Shown: piece after piece, positions 1 to 8,015 of the stretch
Position numbering within the stretch: position 1 is the first letter of the stretch
Layout of the letters: every line of letters begins with the position of its first letter
Assembly (NCBI GenBank): GCA_965206655.1
Contig: CBDBKC010000034.1
Coordinates: 434,001 to 498,000, forward strand
Origin: JAPPLB01 sp965206655
GTDB taxonomy: Bacteria > Acidobacteriota > Terriglobia > Bryobacterales > UBA6623
Direction of reading: 5' to 3'
DNA: 64,000 nt
The notes under the pieces: generated by a model
What the model was told of the DNA's origin: nothing
Seen by the model: only the letters and a program-made list of their open reading frames with translations
Databases searched by the model: none
Translations under genes and position numbers: made by a program

Positions 1-179
1 CAAATCTCGCCGACCCCGCGGTCGCAGTTCATCGCGGCCGCAACGAGCCGGGCAAGTGTTGCCTTGCCTACCCCGGCCGGGCCCGCGAACAGCAGCGTCT
101 GCGGAAGACGTTCTTCGGAAATCATCCGCCGAAGCGCGGCCACGTTTCCGGAGTGACCGATAAAGTCGTCGAACGTCAT
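1..179 (-). CDS. holB: DNA polymerase III delta' subunit, N-terminal part
   Basis: This is the N-terminal 59 residues of a clamp-loader ATPase; the rest runs off the left edge. Translation from the ATG at 179 reads MTFDDFIGHSGNVAALRRMI and then a Walker A loop, GPAGVGKATLA. That N-terminus (a short 'F.D.iGH....L...i...rlpq..LF.GP.GvGK' block) is typical of delta'/gamma-tau clamp-loader subunits. The gene lies 5 bp downstream of the tmk stop codon on the same strand, and tmk-holB is a common bacterial pair, which favours delta' over DnaX. The product helps load the beta clamp during replication. DnaX remains an alternative because the C-terminal part is not visible. Confidence 0.75.
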   Translation of the reverse strand, partial: MTFDDFIGHSGNVAALRRMISEERLPQTLLFAGPAGVGKATLARLVAAAMNCDRGVGEI

Positions 180-184
180 GTCGG

Positions 185-838
185 CTAGGCGAGCTTGCGG
201 GCGAGAAAACCCACAACCTCCGATTCGATTGCGGCGGCCACTTCTTCGATGGAACCGCGGGCGTCGATCTTCTTGATTCGCCGCGGTTCGGCTTGCAGCA
301 AGTGATCGTAACCCTGCGCGACACGCTCGTAGAACTTGCGGCTCTCTTGCTCCATCCGGCTCTCGTCGTCGCCCTGCTCGGCGTTGCGGTCCAGCGCGCG
401 TCCCACACCTGTGTCCGAGTCGATATCGAGCAATAGTGTGAGATCCGGCTTGACGCCGTGGCAAGCAACAGCTTCGATGTGTTGGACGATATGCTCGCCG
501 AGTTCACGGCCGTAACCCTGATAGGCCACGGTGGCATCCGTGAAGCGGTCCGCCAAGACGATCCCGCCCTGTTCGAGCGCCGGCAGGATCAATTCCTCGA
601 TGTTCTGTGCACGCGATGCGAAATACAAGAGCAACTCAGGGACCGCCCGCAAATCAGAACCGGCCTCAGTGAGCAAGAGCTTCCGAATCTCTCGGCCCAC
701 ACGGGTTCCGCCCGGTTCCTGGGCGAGGGTGACAGCATAGCCCTGCGTCGAGAGAAACGACTCCAGGCGCTGAAGCTGGGTCGTCTTGCCGCTTCCATCG
801 ATACCTTCGAGACTGATGAACGCGCCGGGCCAACTCAA
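185..838 (-). CDS. tmk: Thymidylate kinase
   Basis: The enzyme phosphorylates dTMP to dTDP in dTTP synthesis. The 217-residue product shows a P-loop ISLEGIDGSGKTTQ near the N-terminus, the dTMP-binding region QEPGGTRVGREIRKLLL, and the DR(F/Y) motif in LADRFTDATVAYQGYGR, followed by the lid region. Length and motifs fit the family. The frame is open upstream to about 1009, but homology begins only just before the P-loop, so the TTG at 838 (LSWPGAFISLEG) is the likely start. A TATAAT hexamer on this strand (850-845) lies only 6 nt before that TTG, so the message may be leaderless. holB follows 5 bp downstream. Confidence 0.93.
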   Translation of the reverse strand: MSWPGAFISLEGIDGSGKTTQLQRLESFLSTQGYAVTLAQEPGGTRVGREIRKLLLTEAGSDLRAVPELLLYFASRAQNIEELILPALEQGGIVLADRFTDATVAYQGYGRELGEHIVQHIEAVACHGVKPDLTLLLDIDSDTGVGRALDRNAEQGDDESRMEQESRKFYERVAQGYDHLLQAEPRRIKKIDARGSIEEVAAAIESEVVGFLARKLA

Positions 839-887
839 GCTGCGATTATACCTATACCGTCCGAAGGTGACTCGATAGAATGGGGCG
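839..887. promoter_or_regulatory. Compact divergent promoter region between tmk and yggS
   Basis: Only 49 bp separate the two start codons. On the minus strand TATAAT (850-845) is 6 nt from the tmk TTG. On the plus strand TAGAAT (876-881) is 6 nt from the yggS ATG at 888. No Shine-Dalgarno sequence fits in either gap. Both spacings would put the transcription start at or within a base or two of the start codon, as in leaderless transcripts. No convincing -35 hexamer is visible for either. Confidence 0.55.
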
Positions 888-1550
888 ATGATGAGCGAGC
901 GCCTCGGGCGGGTCCATGAGCGTATCGCGCGAGCGGCGCGACAGGCGGGACGGGATCCTGCGGACATCACGCTCGTCGCCGTTTCGAAAACCAAGCCCGC
1001 CGCCGACATCCGCGCCGCCTATGAGGCCGGTCAGCGGCATTTCGGAGAGAACTACATTCAGGACTTCGATGCGAAGTCGGGCGATCTCGGCGACATGCCC
1101 GGCGCCGTGTTCCACTTCATCGGTAAACTCCAGAGCAACAAGACCAAGCAGGCCGCACGCTTGTTCCAAGTGATTCAAACTGTGGACAGCGTCAAACTTG
1201 CGCGGCGATTGAGCGACCGAGGCGAACCACTCGATGTTTTTCTCGAAGTGAAACTTTCGCTCGAAGACACGAAGGGCGGACTTCGCGAAGCGGAGATCGC
1301 CGAGGTGGCCGACGCTGTGCGCGCCCTGCCTCACTTGAACTTGAGAGGCTTGATGGCGATGCCGCCGTGGTCAGAGGATCCAGAGTCGGCGCGGCCGTAT
1401 TTCCGCCGGCTCCGGGAGCTGGGCGAGCGGCACAAACTGCCTGAACTCTCGATGGGCATGAGCCACGATCTCGAGGTAGCTATCGAAGAAGGCTCCACCG
1501 TTGTGCGCGTGGGCGCCGCGATTTTCGGCAAGCGGAACTACAATACGTGA
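888..1550 (+). CDS. yggS: PLP homeostasis protein, YggS/PROSC family
   Basis: This is a pyridoxal-5'-phosphate carrier protein with an alanine-racemase-like TIM barrel, involved in vitamin B6 and amino-acid homeostasis, in the cytoplasm. The 220-residue product has the PLP lysine in TLVAVSKTKP, then FGENYIQ, FHFIGKLQSNKTK, LMAMPP, and the C-terminal signature LSMGMSHDLEVAIEEGST followed by VRVGAAIFG. Length and all motifs are normal. The start at 888 (MMSERL) is 6 nt from a TAGAAT hexamer. Its TGA overlaps the GTG of the downstream glycosyltransferase (GTGA), indicating translational coupling. Confidence 0.93.
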   Translation: MMSERLGRVHERIARAARQAGRDPADITLVAVSKTKPAADIRAAYEAGQRHFGENYIQDFDAKSGDLGDMPGAVFHFIGKLQSNKTKQAARLFQVIQTVDSVKLARRLSDRGEPLDVFLEVKLSLEDTKGGLREAEIAEVADAVRALPHLNLRGLMAMPPWSEDPESARPYFRRLRELGERHKLPELSMGMSHDLEVAIEEGSTVVRVGAAIFGKRNYNT

Positions 1551-2725
1551 AAGTCGCCGTCGTTTCACTCCTTCCGCCGACGAAATCCGGTATCGCTGAC
1601 TATGCCCGCCGCCTGGGGCGCGAACTTGCCAAGCACTTTGACGTCGTCGAGCTCGACCCGCCTGATCTCAATCGCATCGATCAATGCGACGTTGCCCTCT
1701 ACCACATGGGCAACAGCGCCGTGCATGGGCCGATCTACGAGGCCGCGCTGGCCAAACCGGGCGTCGTAGTCTTGCACGATGCCATGCTGCATCATTTCGC
1801 GCTCGGCTGGTTTTTGCGGAAAGACTACGTTAAGGAGTTCGTTTACAACTACGGCGAGTGGTCGCGTGAGCGTGCTGAGGACTTGTGGTCGCAGCGGCGT
1901 CTTTCGGCGGGAGATCAGCGCTACTTCCGGCACCCGTTGCTGCGCCGTTTGGTTGAGCGAAGCCGGGCCGTGATCGTTCACAATCCCGCCGCGGCGAGCA
2001 TGGCGCGTCTGGCCGGAAACGCGGCGACATCGGTCTACGAGGTTCCGCACTTCATTGAAGAACCGCCACCGGCCTCCCCTCAAGAGCGCGGGATGATCCG
2101 CTCGAATCTGGGTGTGGCGGAAGGCGAGGTGCTGATCTCTTGTTTGGGATACCTGCGTCCCGCAAAAAGGGTTCGGGCTTTGCTTGACGCCGTGGATCTC
2201 GTATCGGCCCCATGGCGGCTTCTCCTCGGCGGTGAATTCAGCACCCCTGAATACGAGCAAGCCCTCTCGCCGCGATTCGACAACAAGCGCGTCATCCGCC
2301 TGCCGCATGTGAGTGAGAGCAAATTCGAAGGGCTGCTCCGAGCAACCGACATCGGTGTCAATCTGCGCGACCCCTCAGCAGGCGAAACGTCCGGGCTCAT
2401 CATGCGCATGATGGCCCACGGCAGGCCTGTTCTCGTCACGCGCAGCGAGGAAAACTCCGCCCTGGCGGACGATGCCGTCATCCGCGTTGATCCGGGAGAG
2501 TCCGAAACCGAGATGCTTGCCTGCTATCTTCAGTGGCTCGCCGAAGACGCGGACGCCCGCGCGTACTTCGGACAAAACGCGGCAGCATACGTGAGCCGCC
2601 GGCACGGCCTAGAAGCGGTCACCGACCGATGTCGAAGCATTCTAGAAAGTCATGGCGCTCCGAAAAAGTCCGAACCGCCCTTTACAGCCCGTGGTGCCGT
2701 GATGGTAGAATCCAACCGGGACTGA
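1547..2725 (+). CDS. Glycosyltransferase (GT4/GT-B type)
   Basis: The product is a 392-residue GT-B-fold glycosyltransferase. Its N-terminal half begins VAVVSLLPPTKSGIADYA and contains VVLHDAMLHH. The C-terminal half has the nucleotide-sugar domain: ISCLGYLRPAKRVRALLDA (the lysine/arginine of the donor-phosphate site), VIRLPHVSESKFEGLLRATDIGVNLRDPSAGETSG (the acidic loop of GT4 enzymes) and GRPVLVT. It starts with GTG at 1547, overlapping the yggS stop by 4 nt, so the two are co-translated. The acceptor and sugar cannot be read from sequence; a role in cell-envelope polysaccharide is inferred from the family. No signal peptide or membrane segment is evident. Confidence 0.8.
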   Translation: MKVAVVSLLPPTKSGIADYARRLGRELAKHFDVVELDPPDLNRIDQCDVALYHMGNSAVHGPIYEAALAKPGVVVLHDAMLHHFALGWFLRKDYVKEFVYNYGEWSRERAEDLWSQRRLSAGDQRYFRHPLLRRLVERSRAVIVHNPAAASMARLAGNAATSVYEVPHFIEEPPPASPQERGMIRSNLGVAEGEVLISCLGYLRPAKRVRALLDAVDLVSAPWRLLLGGEFSTPEYEQALSPRFDNKRVIRLPHVSESKFEGLLRATDIGVNLRDPSAGETSGLIMRMMAHGRPVLVTRSEENSALADDAVIRVDPGESETEMLACYLQWLAEDADARAYFGQNAAAYVSRRHGLEAVTDRCRSILESHGAPKKSEPPFTARGAVMVESNRD

Positions 2726-2786
2726 GCCAACGCCGCGAGCCCGGCCGGGCTTCTTCCCGAATACAAGCATGGAGAAGGAGGAGTCC

Positions 2787-3470
2787 ATGAAGCCTGCCCG
2801 AATGATTCTTACTGTCCTGTTGGCCGTCGCCTTGCCGCTGTTGACGAGTTGCGGCTCCGACCCGGCGCCCAAGGTGGCGAAGTCGGAACCGAAGGTTGAG
2901 AAAGAGAAGCCGCCCGAGCCTCTTACCGGAAAGCACGTCGTCATTATGGAGACGACCAAGGGCGACCTTACGATGGAGCTCGACGCCGACGCCGCGCCCA
3001 AGTCGGTAGAGAACTTCCTGGCTTACGTCGACAAGAAGTTCTACGACAATTCGCTCTTCCATCGTGTCCGAAAGCGCTTCATGGTCCAGGCCGGCGGGTT
3101 CTCCCTCGGTACCGCCGGCTTGCAGCGAAAATGGACGCAAGACCCGATTCCGAACGAGTCGAGCAACGGACTATCGAACATGCGCGGCGCGGTCGCCATG
3201 GCCCGCTCCGAAGACCCGGGAAGCGCCACTTCGCAGTTCTTCATCAACCTACGCAACAACAAGCAATTGGACCCCGAGAAGTACGCCGACGGCATTGGCT
3301 ACTGTGTTTTCGGCAAGGTGCTCGAAGGCATGGATGTGGCCGACGCGATCGGCAATGTAAAGATTGAAGCCAAGGGGAGCCAGAAGAGCCTCCCTGCCGT
3401 GCCGGTCTTTATTAAGAAGATTCGGCGCGCTCCGGCGGAGGAAGCGGCTTCCGAAACAAGCGGCGGTTAG
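2787..3470 (+). CDS. Cyclophilin-type peptidyl-prolyl isomerase, lipoprotein
   Basis: A cis-trans prolyl isomerase predicted to sit on the periplasmic side of a membrane. ATG 2787 has a strong Shine-Dalgarno (AAGGAGGAG, 2775-2783) and gives a signal peptide MKPARMILTVLLAVALPLLT with the lipobox cysteine in LLTSCG. A charged linker of about 25 residues follows, then a bacterial-type cyclophilin domain (about residues 45-215) with FHRVRKRFMVQAGG, GAVAMAR, SATSQFFIN and YCVFGKVLEGMDV. The upstream ATG at 2769 would add six residues before the signal and is less likely. A TAGAAT hexamer lies at 2706-2711, leaving a leader of about 70 nt. Confidence 0.9.
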   Translation: MKPARMILTVLLAVALPLLTSCGSDPAPKVAKSEPKVEKEKPPEPLTGKHVVIMETTKGDLTMELDADAAPKSVENFLAYVDKKFYDNSLFHRVRKRFMVQAGGFSLGTAGLQRKWTQDPIPNESSNGLSNMRGAVAMARSEDPGSATSQFFINLRNNKQLDPEKYADGIGYCVFGKVLEGMDVADAIGNVKIEAKGSQKSLPAVPVFIKKIRRAPAEEAASETSGG

Positions 3471-3572
3471 ATTGGTCCGCCGTCGGGCAGATTGACCCTG
3501 CCGCTGGCGGCGCGTCCTGGGTGCTGACCGGGACCGTATCCGGCGGCGTAGCGCCTCGCAGTAGAATGAGCG

Positions 3573-4142
3573 ATGCGTTGGGTCCTCAGCCGCCGCATTC
3601 CTGATGTTCATCGAATCCTGCTGATCGAGAGCGGCAAACGGGAAGTCGCGGAGAAGCTCATCCCTCACCTCCGGCGGGATTTCGGCGACAACGTCATCAT
3701 CGATCTCGTCACGTGTCTGCCGGGACGGCCGGAGAACCTCGATTCCGATTCCGCGAAAGTTTGGCGTGTCACTGACTACGCGGACGATCACGCGAGATGG
3801 CGCTTGCTTCGCGAGATTCGAGGTTATCGCCACGGCATCGCCGCGGTCATCTATGACAAGCTGCCGATCATGGTCCGCTGGCGTTCCGCCGCGCTGTTTC
3901 TGCTGCCGGCGAAGTTCTTGATCGCCAACGAGAACGCGGACTACTTCTGGCTCGATCGCGCCCACTTCGACCATCTTGTCCGTTTCTGGATGTACCGGGC
4001 CGGCTTGCTCGACGAATCCGCGGCACGCACCATCGCCCAATTCCTTGCCTTCCCATTCGTACTGATCTATCTGGTCGGCTATGCCGCCTATGCACACACG
4101 ATCCGCCTCGGACGCGTGGCTCTAGGACAACATCGCCGGTAG
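3573..4142 (+). CDS. Uncharacterised protein with a C-terminal membrane segment
   Basis: A 189-residue protein I do not recognise. It begins MRWVLSRRIPDVHRILLIES, resembling the first beta-alpha unit of a GT-B or Rossmann-like fold, and has one clear hydrophobic segment near residues 155-175 (FLAFPFVLIYLVGYAAYA), so it may be a tail-anchored protein. The ATG at 3573 lies 5 nt after a TAGAAT hexamer (3562-3567) with no Shine-Dalgarno, again consistent with a leaderless start. It lies 33 bp upstream of the cysteine desulfurase on the same strand. Coding is supported by open frame and position only. Confidence 0.6.
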   Translation: MRWVLSRRIPDVHRILLIESGKREVAEKLIPHLRRDFGDNVIIDLVTCLPGRPENLDSDSAKVWRVTDYADDHARWRLLREIRGYRHGIAAVIYDKLPIMVRWRSAALFLLPAKFLIANENADYFWLDRAHFDHLVRFWMYRAGLLDESAARTIAQFLAFPFVLIYLVGYAAYAHTIRLGRVALGQHRR

Positions 4143-4175
4143 GATGAAGGCGGTAGGCGCCCGGCCTCCCCAACG

Positions 4176-5342
4176 ATGAAACTGCCGATCTACATGGATC
4201 ATCACGCGACCACACCGGTGGATCCGCGCGTCGTCGAAGCCATGCTTCCGTACTTTACCGAGCACTTCGGGAATCCCGCGAGCCGCAATCACGCCTTTGG
4301 CTGGCGCGCGGAGGAAGCGGTTGCAACGGCGAGGGCGCAGGTGGCGGATCTTCTCGGCGCCCGAACTCGCGAGATCGTTTTCACCAGCGGTGCTACCGAG
4401 TCGATCAATACGGCACTCAAAGGAGTCGCCGCGGCGGCAAGCCCGAGGGGCAAACATATCATCACGCTTCAGACCGAGCACAAGGCCGTGCTCGATTCGT
4501 TGAAGCGCCTCGAGAAAGACGGCTACCGCGTCAGTTATCTGCCCGTCGAGCCCGACGGCCTCGTGGCGCTCGACCGGATCGAGAGCGCCATCACGGACAG
4601 CACGATCCTCATTTCGATCCTTCACGCCAACAACGAGATCGGCGTGATCCAACCGATTCGCGAAATCGGCCGGATCGCCCGGGGACGCGGCGTGACGATG
4701 CACGTCGACGCCGCACAGGCTGTCGGCAAGATTCCGATTGACGTCGAAGCGGATCACATCGACATTCTCTCGCTCACCGCGCACAAGCTCTACGGACCGA
4801 AGGGGGTTGGCGCATTGTACATCCGGCGGCGTGATCCCCGCGTCGAACTCACGCCGTTGATAGATGGCGGCGGCCATGAGCGCGGGTTTCGCTCGGGCAC
4901 TCTCAACGTTCCCGGAATCGTGGGGCTCGGGAAGGCTTGCGAAATCGCATCCGCCGAGATGGAGACTGAATCAACGCGCCTCTCCGCGCTGCGCAACCGA
5001 TTGCTTGAAGGACTGCGAAATACAATCGCCGATGTCGCTGTCAACGGGAGCATCGAGTTACGCCTGTCCCACAACCTCAACGTCAGTTTCGCGGGAGTTG
5101 ACGGCGAGGCCCTACTCATGGGACTCGACGACATCGCCGTATCCAGCGGTTCCGCCTGTACGACGGCGACCCCGCAACCGAGCCACGTCCTGCGCGCCCT
5201 GGGCATCGGTGATTCCCTGGCGCAAGGGTCGCTGCGCTTCGGGCTCGGCCGCTGGAACACCGCCGAGGAAGTCGACTACGTTGTCGAGAAGGTCAGCCGT
5301 ATTGTCAACCGCCTACGCGAGCTTTCCCCCACTCATCATTAA
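4176..5342 (+). CDS. Cysteine desulfurase (NifS/IscS-like)
   Basis: A PLP enzyme that removes sulfur from cysteine for Fe-S clusters and thiolation. The 388-residue product has the N-terminal YMDHHATTPVDPRV motif, the cofactor region VFTSGATESIN, LHANNEIGVIQPI, VDAAQAVGK, the PLP lysine in SLTAHKLYGPKG, and the catalytic cysteine in the short loop SSGSACTT. The loop followed by a normal C-terminus matches group I (IscS/NifS) enzymes. It starts at ATG 4176 with no clear Shine-Dalgarno. No IscU or IscR partner is adjacent, so its specific acceptor is unknown. Confidence 0.93.
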   Translation: MKLPIYMDHHATTPVDPRVVEAMLPYFTEHFGNPASRNHAFGWRAEEAVATARAQVADLLGARTREIVFTSGATESINTALKGVAAAASPRGKHIITLQTEHKAVLDSLKRLEKDGYRVSYLPVEPDGLVALDRIESAITDSTILISILHANNEIGVIQPIREIGRIARGRGVTMHVDAAQAVGKIPIDVEADHIDILSLTAHKLYGPKGVGALYIRRRDPRVELTPLIDGGGHERGFRSGTLNVPGIVGLGKACEIASAEMETESTRLSALRNRLLEGLRNTIADVAVNGSIELRLSHNLNVSFAGVDGEALLMGLDDIAVSSGSACTTATPQPSHVLRALGIGDSLAQGSLRFGLGRWNTAEEVDYVVEKVSRIVNRLRELSPTHH

Positions 5343-5413
5343 CTCGCACCCCTCGCGATCCCCCCCCCGAATGGATATCCTAGAGTTTCGGAGCGTTAGT
5401 CCGCCGCTTTCTA

Positions 5414-6388
5414 ATGACATCGAAATACCCCATATTTGATCGCGGCCGCCTGCGCTTGCGGCCGCTGAGCGAGCGAGCCCATGACATGGATCTGGGCTAT
5501 GTCCTTGGTCTTGACGATGATGTGCCGCCGTTCGAACATCCGGATCTTGCCGTGATCGCTTCGGAAGTATGCTCCGCGCTGAAACACAACGCCTCTCGGC
5601 TGTGGATGATGGGCGCTCACGTTGTCAAGATGGGAACGTCCCGGCACATCATAGACCTGCTGCGTCGCGGCTGGATTACGCATCTCGCGGTCAACGGCGC
5701 CTTCGCCATCCACGACTACGAGCTGGCCCGGATCGGCGCAACAACAGAAAGCGTCGCCCGCTATATTCGCAGCGGCGAGTTCGGCCTATGGGAAGAAACC
5801 GGTCTGCTCAATGACTGGGCGCGCGAGGCGGCTGATTCGGGCCGGGGTCTGGGCGAGAACATCGGCCGCCGCGTCTTCGAGAGCGATTATCCGCACCGCG
5901 ATACCAGCATTCTGGGTGTGGCGTATGAGCTTTCGATTCCGGCGTCGGTGCATGTCGGCATCGGTTATGACATCACACACGAACACCCGAACTGCGACGG
6001 CGCCTCCCTCGGCGAGGCCAGCTACCGTGATTTCCTGATCTTTACCCGCGCCGTTGAGCAACTCGAAGGCGGAGCAATGCTCAGCTTCGGGTCGGCCATC
6101 ATGGGACCCGAAGTCTACCTCAAAGCACTTTCGATGGCCCGCAATGTCGCGCACCAGGAAGGCCGTCAGATCCGCGATTTTATGACCGCTGTCTTCGACT
6201 TGGTTCCGATTCAAGGCGATTACCAAAAGGAACTGCCGAAGACTGACCCGGGCTACTATTTCCGGCCGCACAAGACAATACTTGTACGAACGGTCGCCGA
6301 TGGCGGACGCAGCCATTACATTTGCGGGGACCATCGAGCCACTGTGCCGGCGCTGCGGCGAGCGTTGATCGGAGACAGCGCATCATGA
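5414..6388 (+). CDS. Deoxyhypusine-synthase-like protein of unknown function
   Basis: A 324-residue cytoplasmic protein. The middle and C-terminal part (IPASVHVGIGYDITHEHPNC, then DGASLGEASYRDFL and LSFGSAIMGPEVYLKAL) resembles the NAD-binding DHS-like fold, with DGASLGE placed like the DGSLGD segment of deoxyhypusine synthase. The active-site lysine of true DHS is not identifiable to me, and bacteria generally lack the eIF5A substrate, so the reaction is unknown. Its TGA overlaps the ATG of the PfkB kinase (ATGA), and that kinase overlaps the SIS isomerase in the same way. It is therefore part of a tightly coupled sugar-phosphate operon. The fold assignment is inference. Confidence 0.5.
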   Translation: MTSKYPIFDRGRLRLRPLSERAHDMDLGYVLGLDDDVPPFEHPDLAVIASEVCSALKHNASRLWMMGAHVVKMGTSRHIIDLLRRGWITHLAVNGAFAIHDYELARIGATTESVARYIRSGEFGLWEETGLLNDWAREAADSGRGLGENIGRRVFESDYPHRDTSILGVAYELSIPASVHVGIGYDITHEHPNCDGASLGEASYRDFLIFTRAVEQLEGGAMLSFGSAIMGPEVYLKALSMARNVAHQEGRQIRDFMTAVFDLVPIQGDYQKELPKTDPGYYFRPHKTILVRTVADGGRSHYICGDHRATVPALRRALIGDSAS

Positions 6389-7395
6389 AACCCGGTACCC
6401 TCGTGAGGCGGTTCAAAAAACTCCGGGCGCTCGTCGTCGGTGACATCTGTCTCGACCGTTGGTGCCACTACGACCCGCGCGAGTCTGACCCGTCGCGCGA
6501 AACCAAGATTCCGCGGCTGGGCATCACGCGCACCGAGGTAACTTCGGGCGCGGGCGGAACCGTGGCGAACAACCTTTCCGCGCTCGGCACCGGACATGTC
6601 GCGGTCCTCGGCGCGATCGGCCGAGACGGCTTCGGCTTCGAACTCGAACGAGCGTTGGCCGCACGCAACATCGACTACAGCCTGCTCGTGGCCTCGGACG
6701 AGCTTCAGACCTACACCTACAGCAAGCTGGTCAACACCAAGACCGGCAAGGAAGACAAGCCTCGCGTCGACTTCATCAATAATCGGCCGTTGCCGAGCGA
6801 TGTGGAAGATCAGCTCATCGCGAATTTTCACTCCGTCTTTCAAGACTTCGACGTCATCGTTGTCTCGGATCAATCCGAAACCGAACACGGCGGGGTCATG
6901 TCCGACGCGTTCCGCGAAGTGGTCACCGATGTCGCCGAGCGTTTCCCCGACAAGGTCGTGGTCGCCGATTCGCGTACCCGCATCGAGCGGTTCCGTCACA
7001 CGTTGGCCAAGGCGAATCAGCGGGAAGCCATCGCGGCCTGCAAAAAACTCTTCGGCAAGGTGGACTATCAGCGCCTGCGGCGGACCATCGGATTCGCGCC
7101 ATTCGTTGTCACCCGCGGCGGCAAGGGGACGATGCTGTTCGACGACGACGGACGCAAGACCGTGTCCGCCGTTACGCCTGAGAAATTCGTTGACGACTGC
7201 GGAGCGGGCGATAGTTTCGCCGCCGGGTTGGCGCTCGCCTTCAAAGCCTCGGGGAACATCGAGCAGGCCGCGCTCTTTGGCAGCCTCGTCTCCAGCGTTA
7301 CCATCGCGAAACCCGGGACCGGAGTCGCCACCGCCCGCGAAGTCGTCGCGCTGGCACGAACCCTTGAAAACGGCGCCAGCCGATCAGAATCATGA
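6385..7395 (+). CDS. PfkB-family heptose-7-phosphate-type kinase
   Basis: A ribokinase/PfkB-fold kinase, 336 residues, of the RfaE/HldE kinase type that phosphorylates a heptose-7-phosphate at C1. Visible features: the N-terminal VVGDICLDRWCHYD motif, GAGGTVANNLSALG in the substrate-binding region, VVTRGGKGTMLF, and the C-terminal signature DDCGAGDSFAAGLALA with the catalytic Asp and anion hole. ATG 6385 overlaps the preceding TGA (ATGA); the frame extends upstream to 6322 but that part overlaps the upstream gene. No cytidylyltransferase domain is fused, so nucleotide activation would need another gene. Other PfkB sugars remain possible. Confidence 0.8.
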   Translation: MKPGTLVRRFKKLRALVVGDICLDRWCHYDPRESDPSRETKIPRLGITRTEVTSGAGGTVANNLSALGTGHVAVLGAIGRDGFGFELERALAARNIDYSLLVASDELQTYTYSKLVNTKTGKEDKPRVDFINNRPLPSDVEDQLIANFHSVFQDFDVIVVSDQSETEHGGVMSDAFREVVTDVAERFPDKVVVADSRTRIERFRHTLAKANQREAIAACKKLFGKVDYQRLRRTIGFAPFVVTRGGKGTMLFDDDGRKTVSAVTPEKFVDDCGAGDSFAAGLALAFKASGNIEQAALFGSLVSSVTIAKPGTGVATAREVVALARTLENGASRSES

Positions 7396-8015
7396 CGTTC
7401 CCCGCCGAATACAAGGTCCGACTCGATGCCACGCTGAGTGCCATCGACCTTCCCAAGGTGGAGGAAGCGATTCGTGTTCTGGCGGCGGCGCGCGCTGAAG
7501 ACAGGCAGATCTTCGTTTGCGGCAACGGGGGGAGCGCCGCCACGGCCAACCACTTCGCCTGCGACGTGGTCAAGGGTGCGAGTTATGGACGCGAACAGCG
7601 CTTCCGCATCATGGCGCTGAGCGAGCAGATCCCCACACTTACCGCCTATGCGAACGATGTCGGCTACGACGCCGTCTTCGTCGAGCAACTCAAGAACTTC
7701 GCCCGTCCCAACGACGTCGTTATGGCCATCAGCGGCAGCGGCAATTCACCGAATGTCGTTCGCGCCATCGAATACGCCCGCTCGGCCCACTGTTACACGA
7801 TCGGGCTCAGCGGGCGCGATGGAGGGAAGCTGCGTCCGCTGGTCGATCTCAGTCTGCACGTCGACGAACCCCATATGGGCCGCATTGAGGACGCCCACAT
7901 GATCATGTGCCACATGATTTGCTATCACTTCATGGATACCGAGTCACCTGACGGATCTAGTATGCATCGGAGCATGCCATCCGAAACTCCCAGTTCTCCG
8001 CATCCAGAGAATTGA
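7392..8015 (+). CDS. SIS-domain isomerase, GmhA-like
   Basis: A 207-residue sugar isomerase of the phosphoheptose isomerase (sedoheptulose-7-phosphate to heptose-7-phosphate) type. The SIS core shows FVCGNGGSAATANHFACDV, then DVVMAISGSGNSPNVV for phosphate binding, then IGLSGRDGG, and the C-terminal EDAHMIMCHMICYHFM helix with the Glu/His expected in GmhA. The start overlaps the kinase stop (ATGA). About 20 extra residues follow the family core. The last 59 bp lie antisense to the end of the GNAT gene. Together with the PfkB kinase it suggests an activated-heptose route for envelope glycan. Confidence 0.82.
   Translation: MTFPAEYKVRLDATLSAIDLPKVEEAIRVLAAARAEDRQIFVCGNGGSAATANHFACDVVKGASYGREQRFRIMALSEQIPTLTAYANDVGYDAVFVEQLKNFARPNDVVMAISGSGNSPNVVRAIEYARSAHCYTIGLSGRDGGKLRPLVDLSLHVDEPHMGRIEDAHMIMCHMICYHFMDTESPDGSSMHRSMPSETPSSPHPEN

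Noticed and set aside
458..919. 153-codon open frame antisense to tmk
   Set aside because: Lies wholly opposite a well-supported tmk gene and has no recognisable motif; a GC-rich shadow frame.
1565..2308. 247-codon open frame antisense to the glycosyltransferase
   Set aside because: The plus-strand gene has clear family motifs and coupling to yggS; the antisense frame has no features.
3249..4097. 282-codon frame on the minus strand spanning the cyclophilin end and the next gene
   Set aside because: Covers two plus-strand genes and an intergenic region with no domain pattern.
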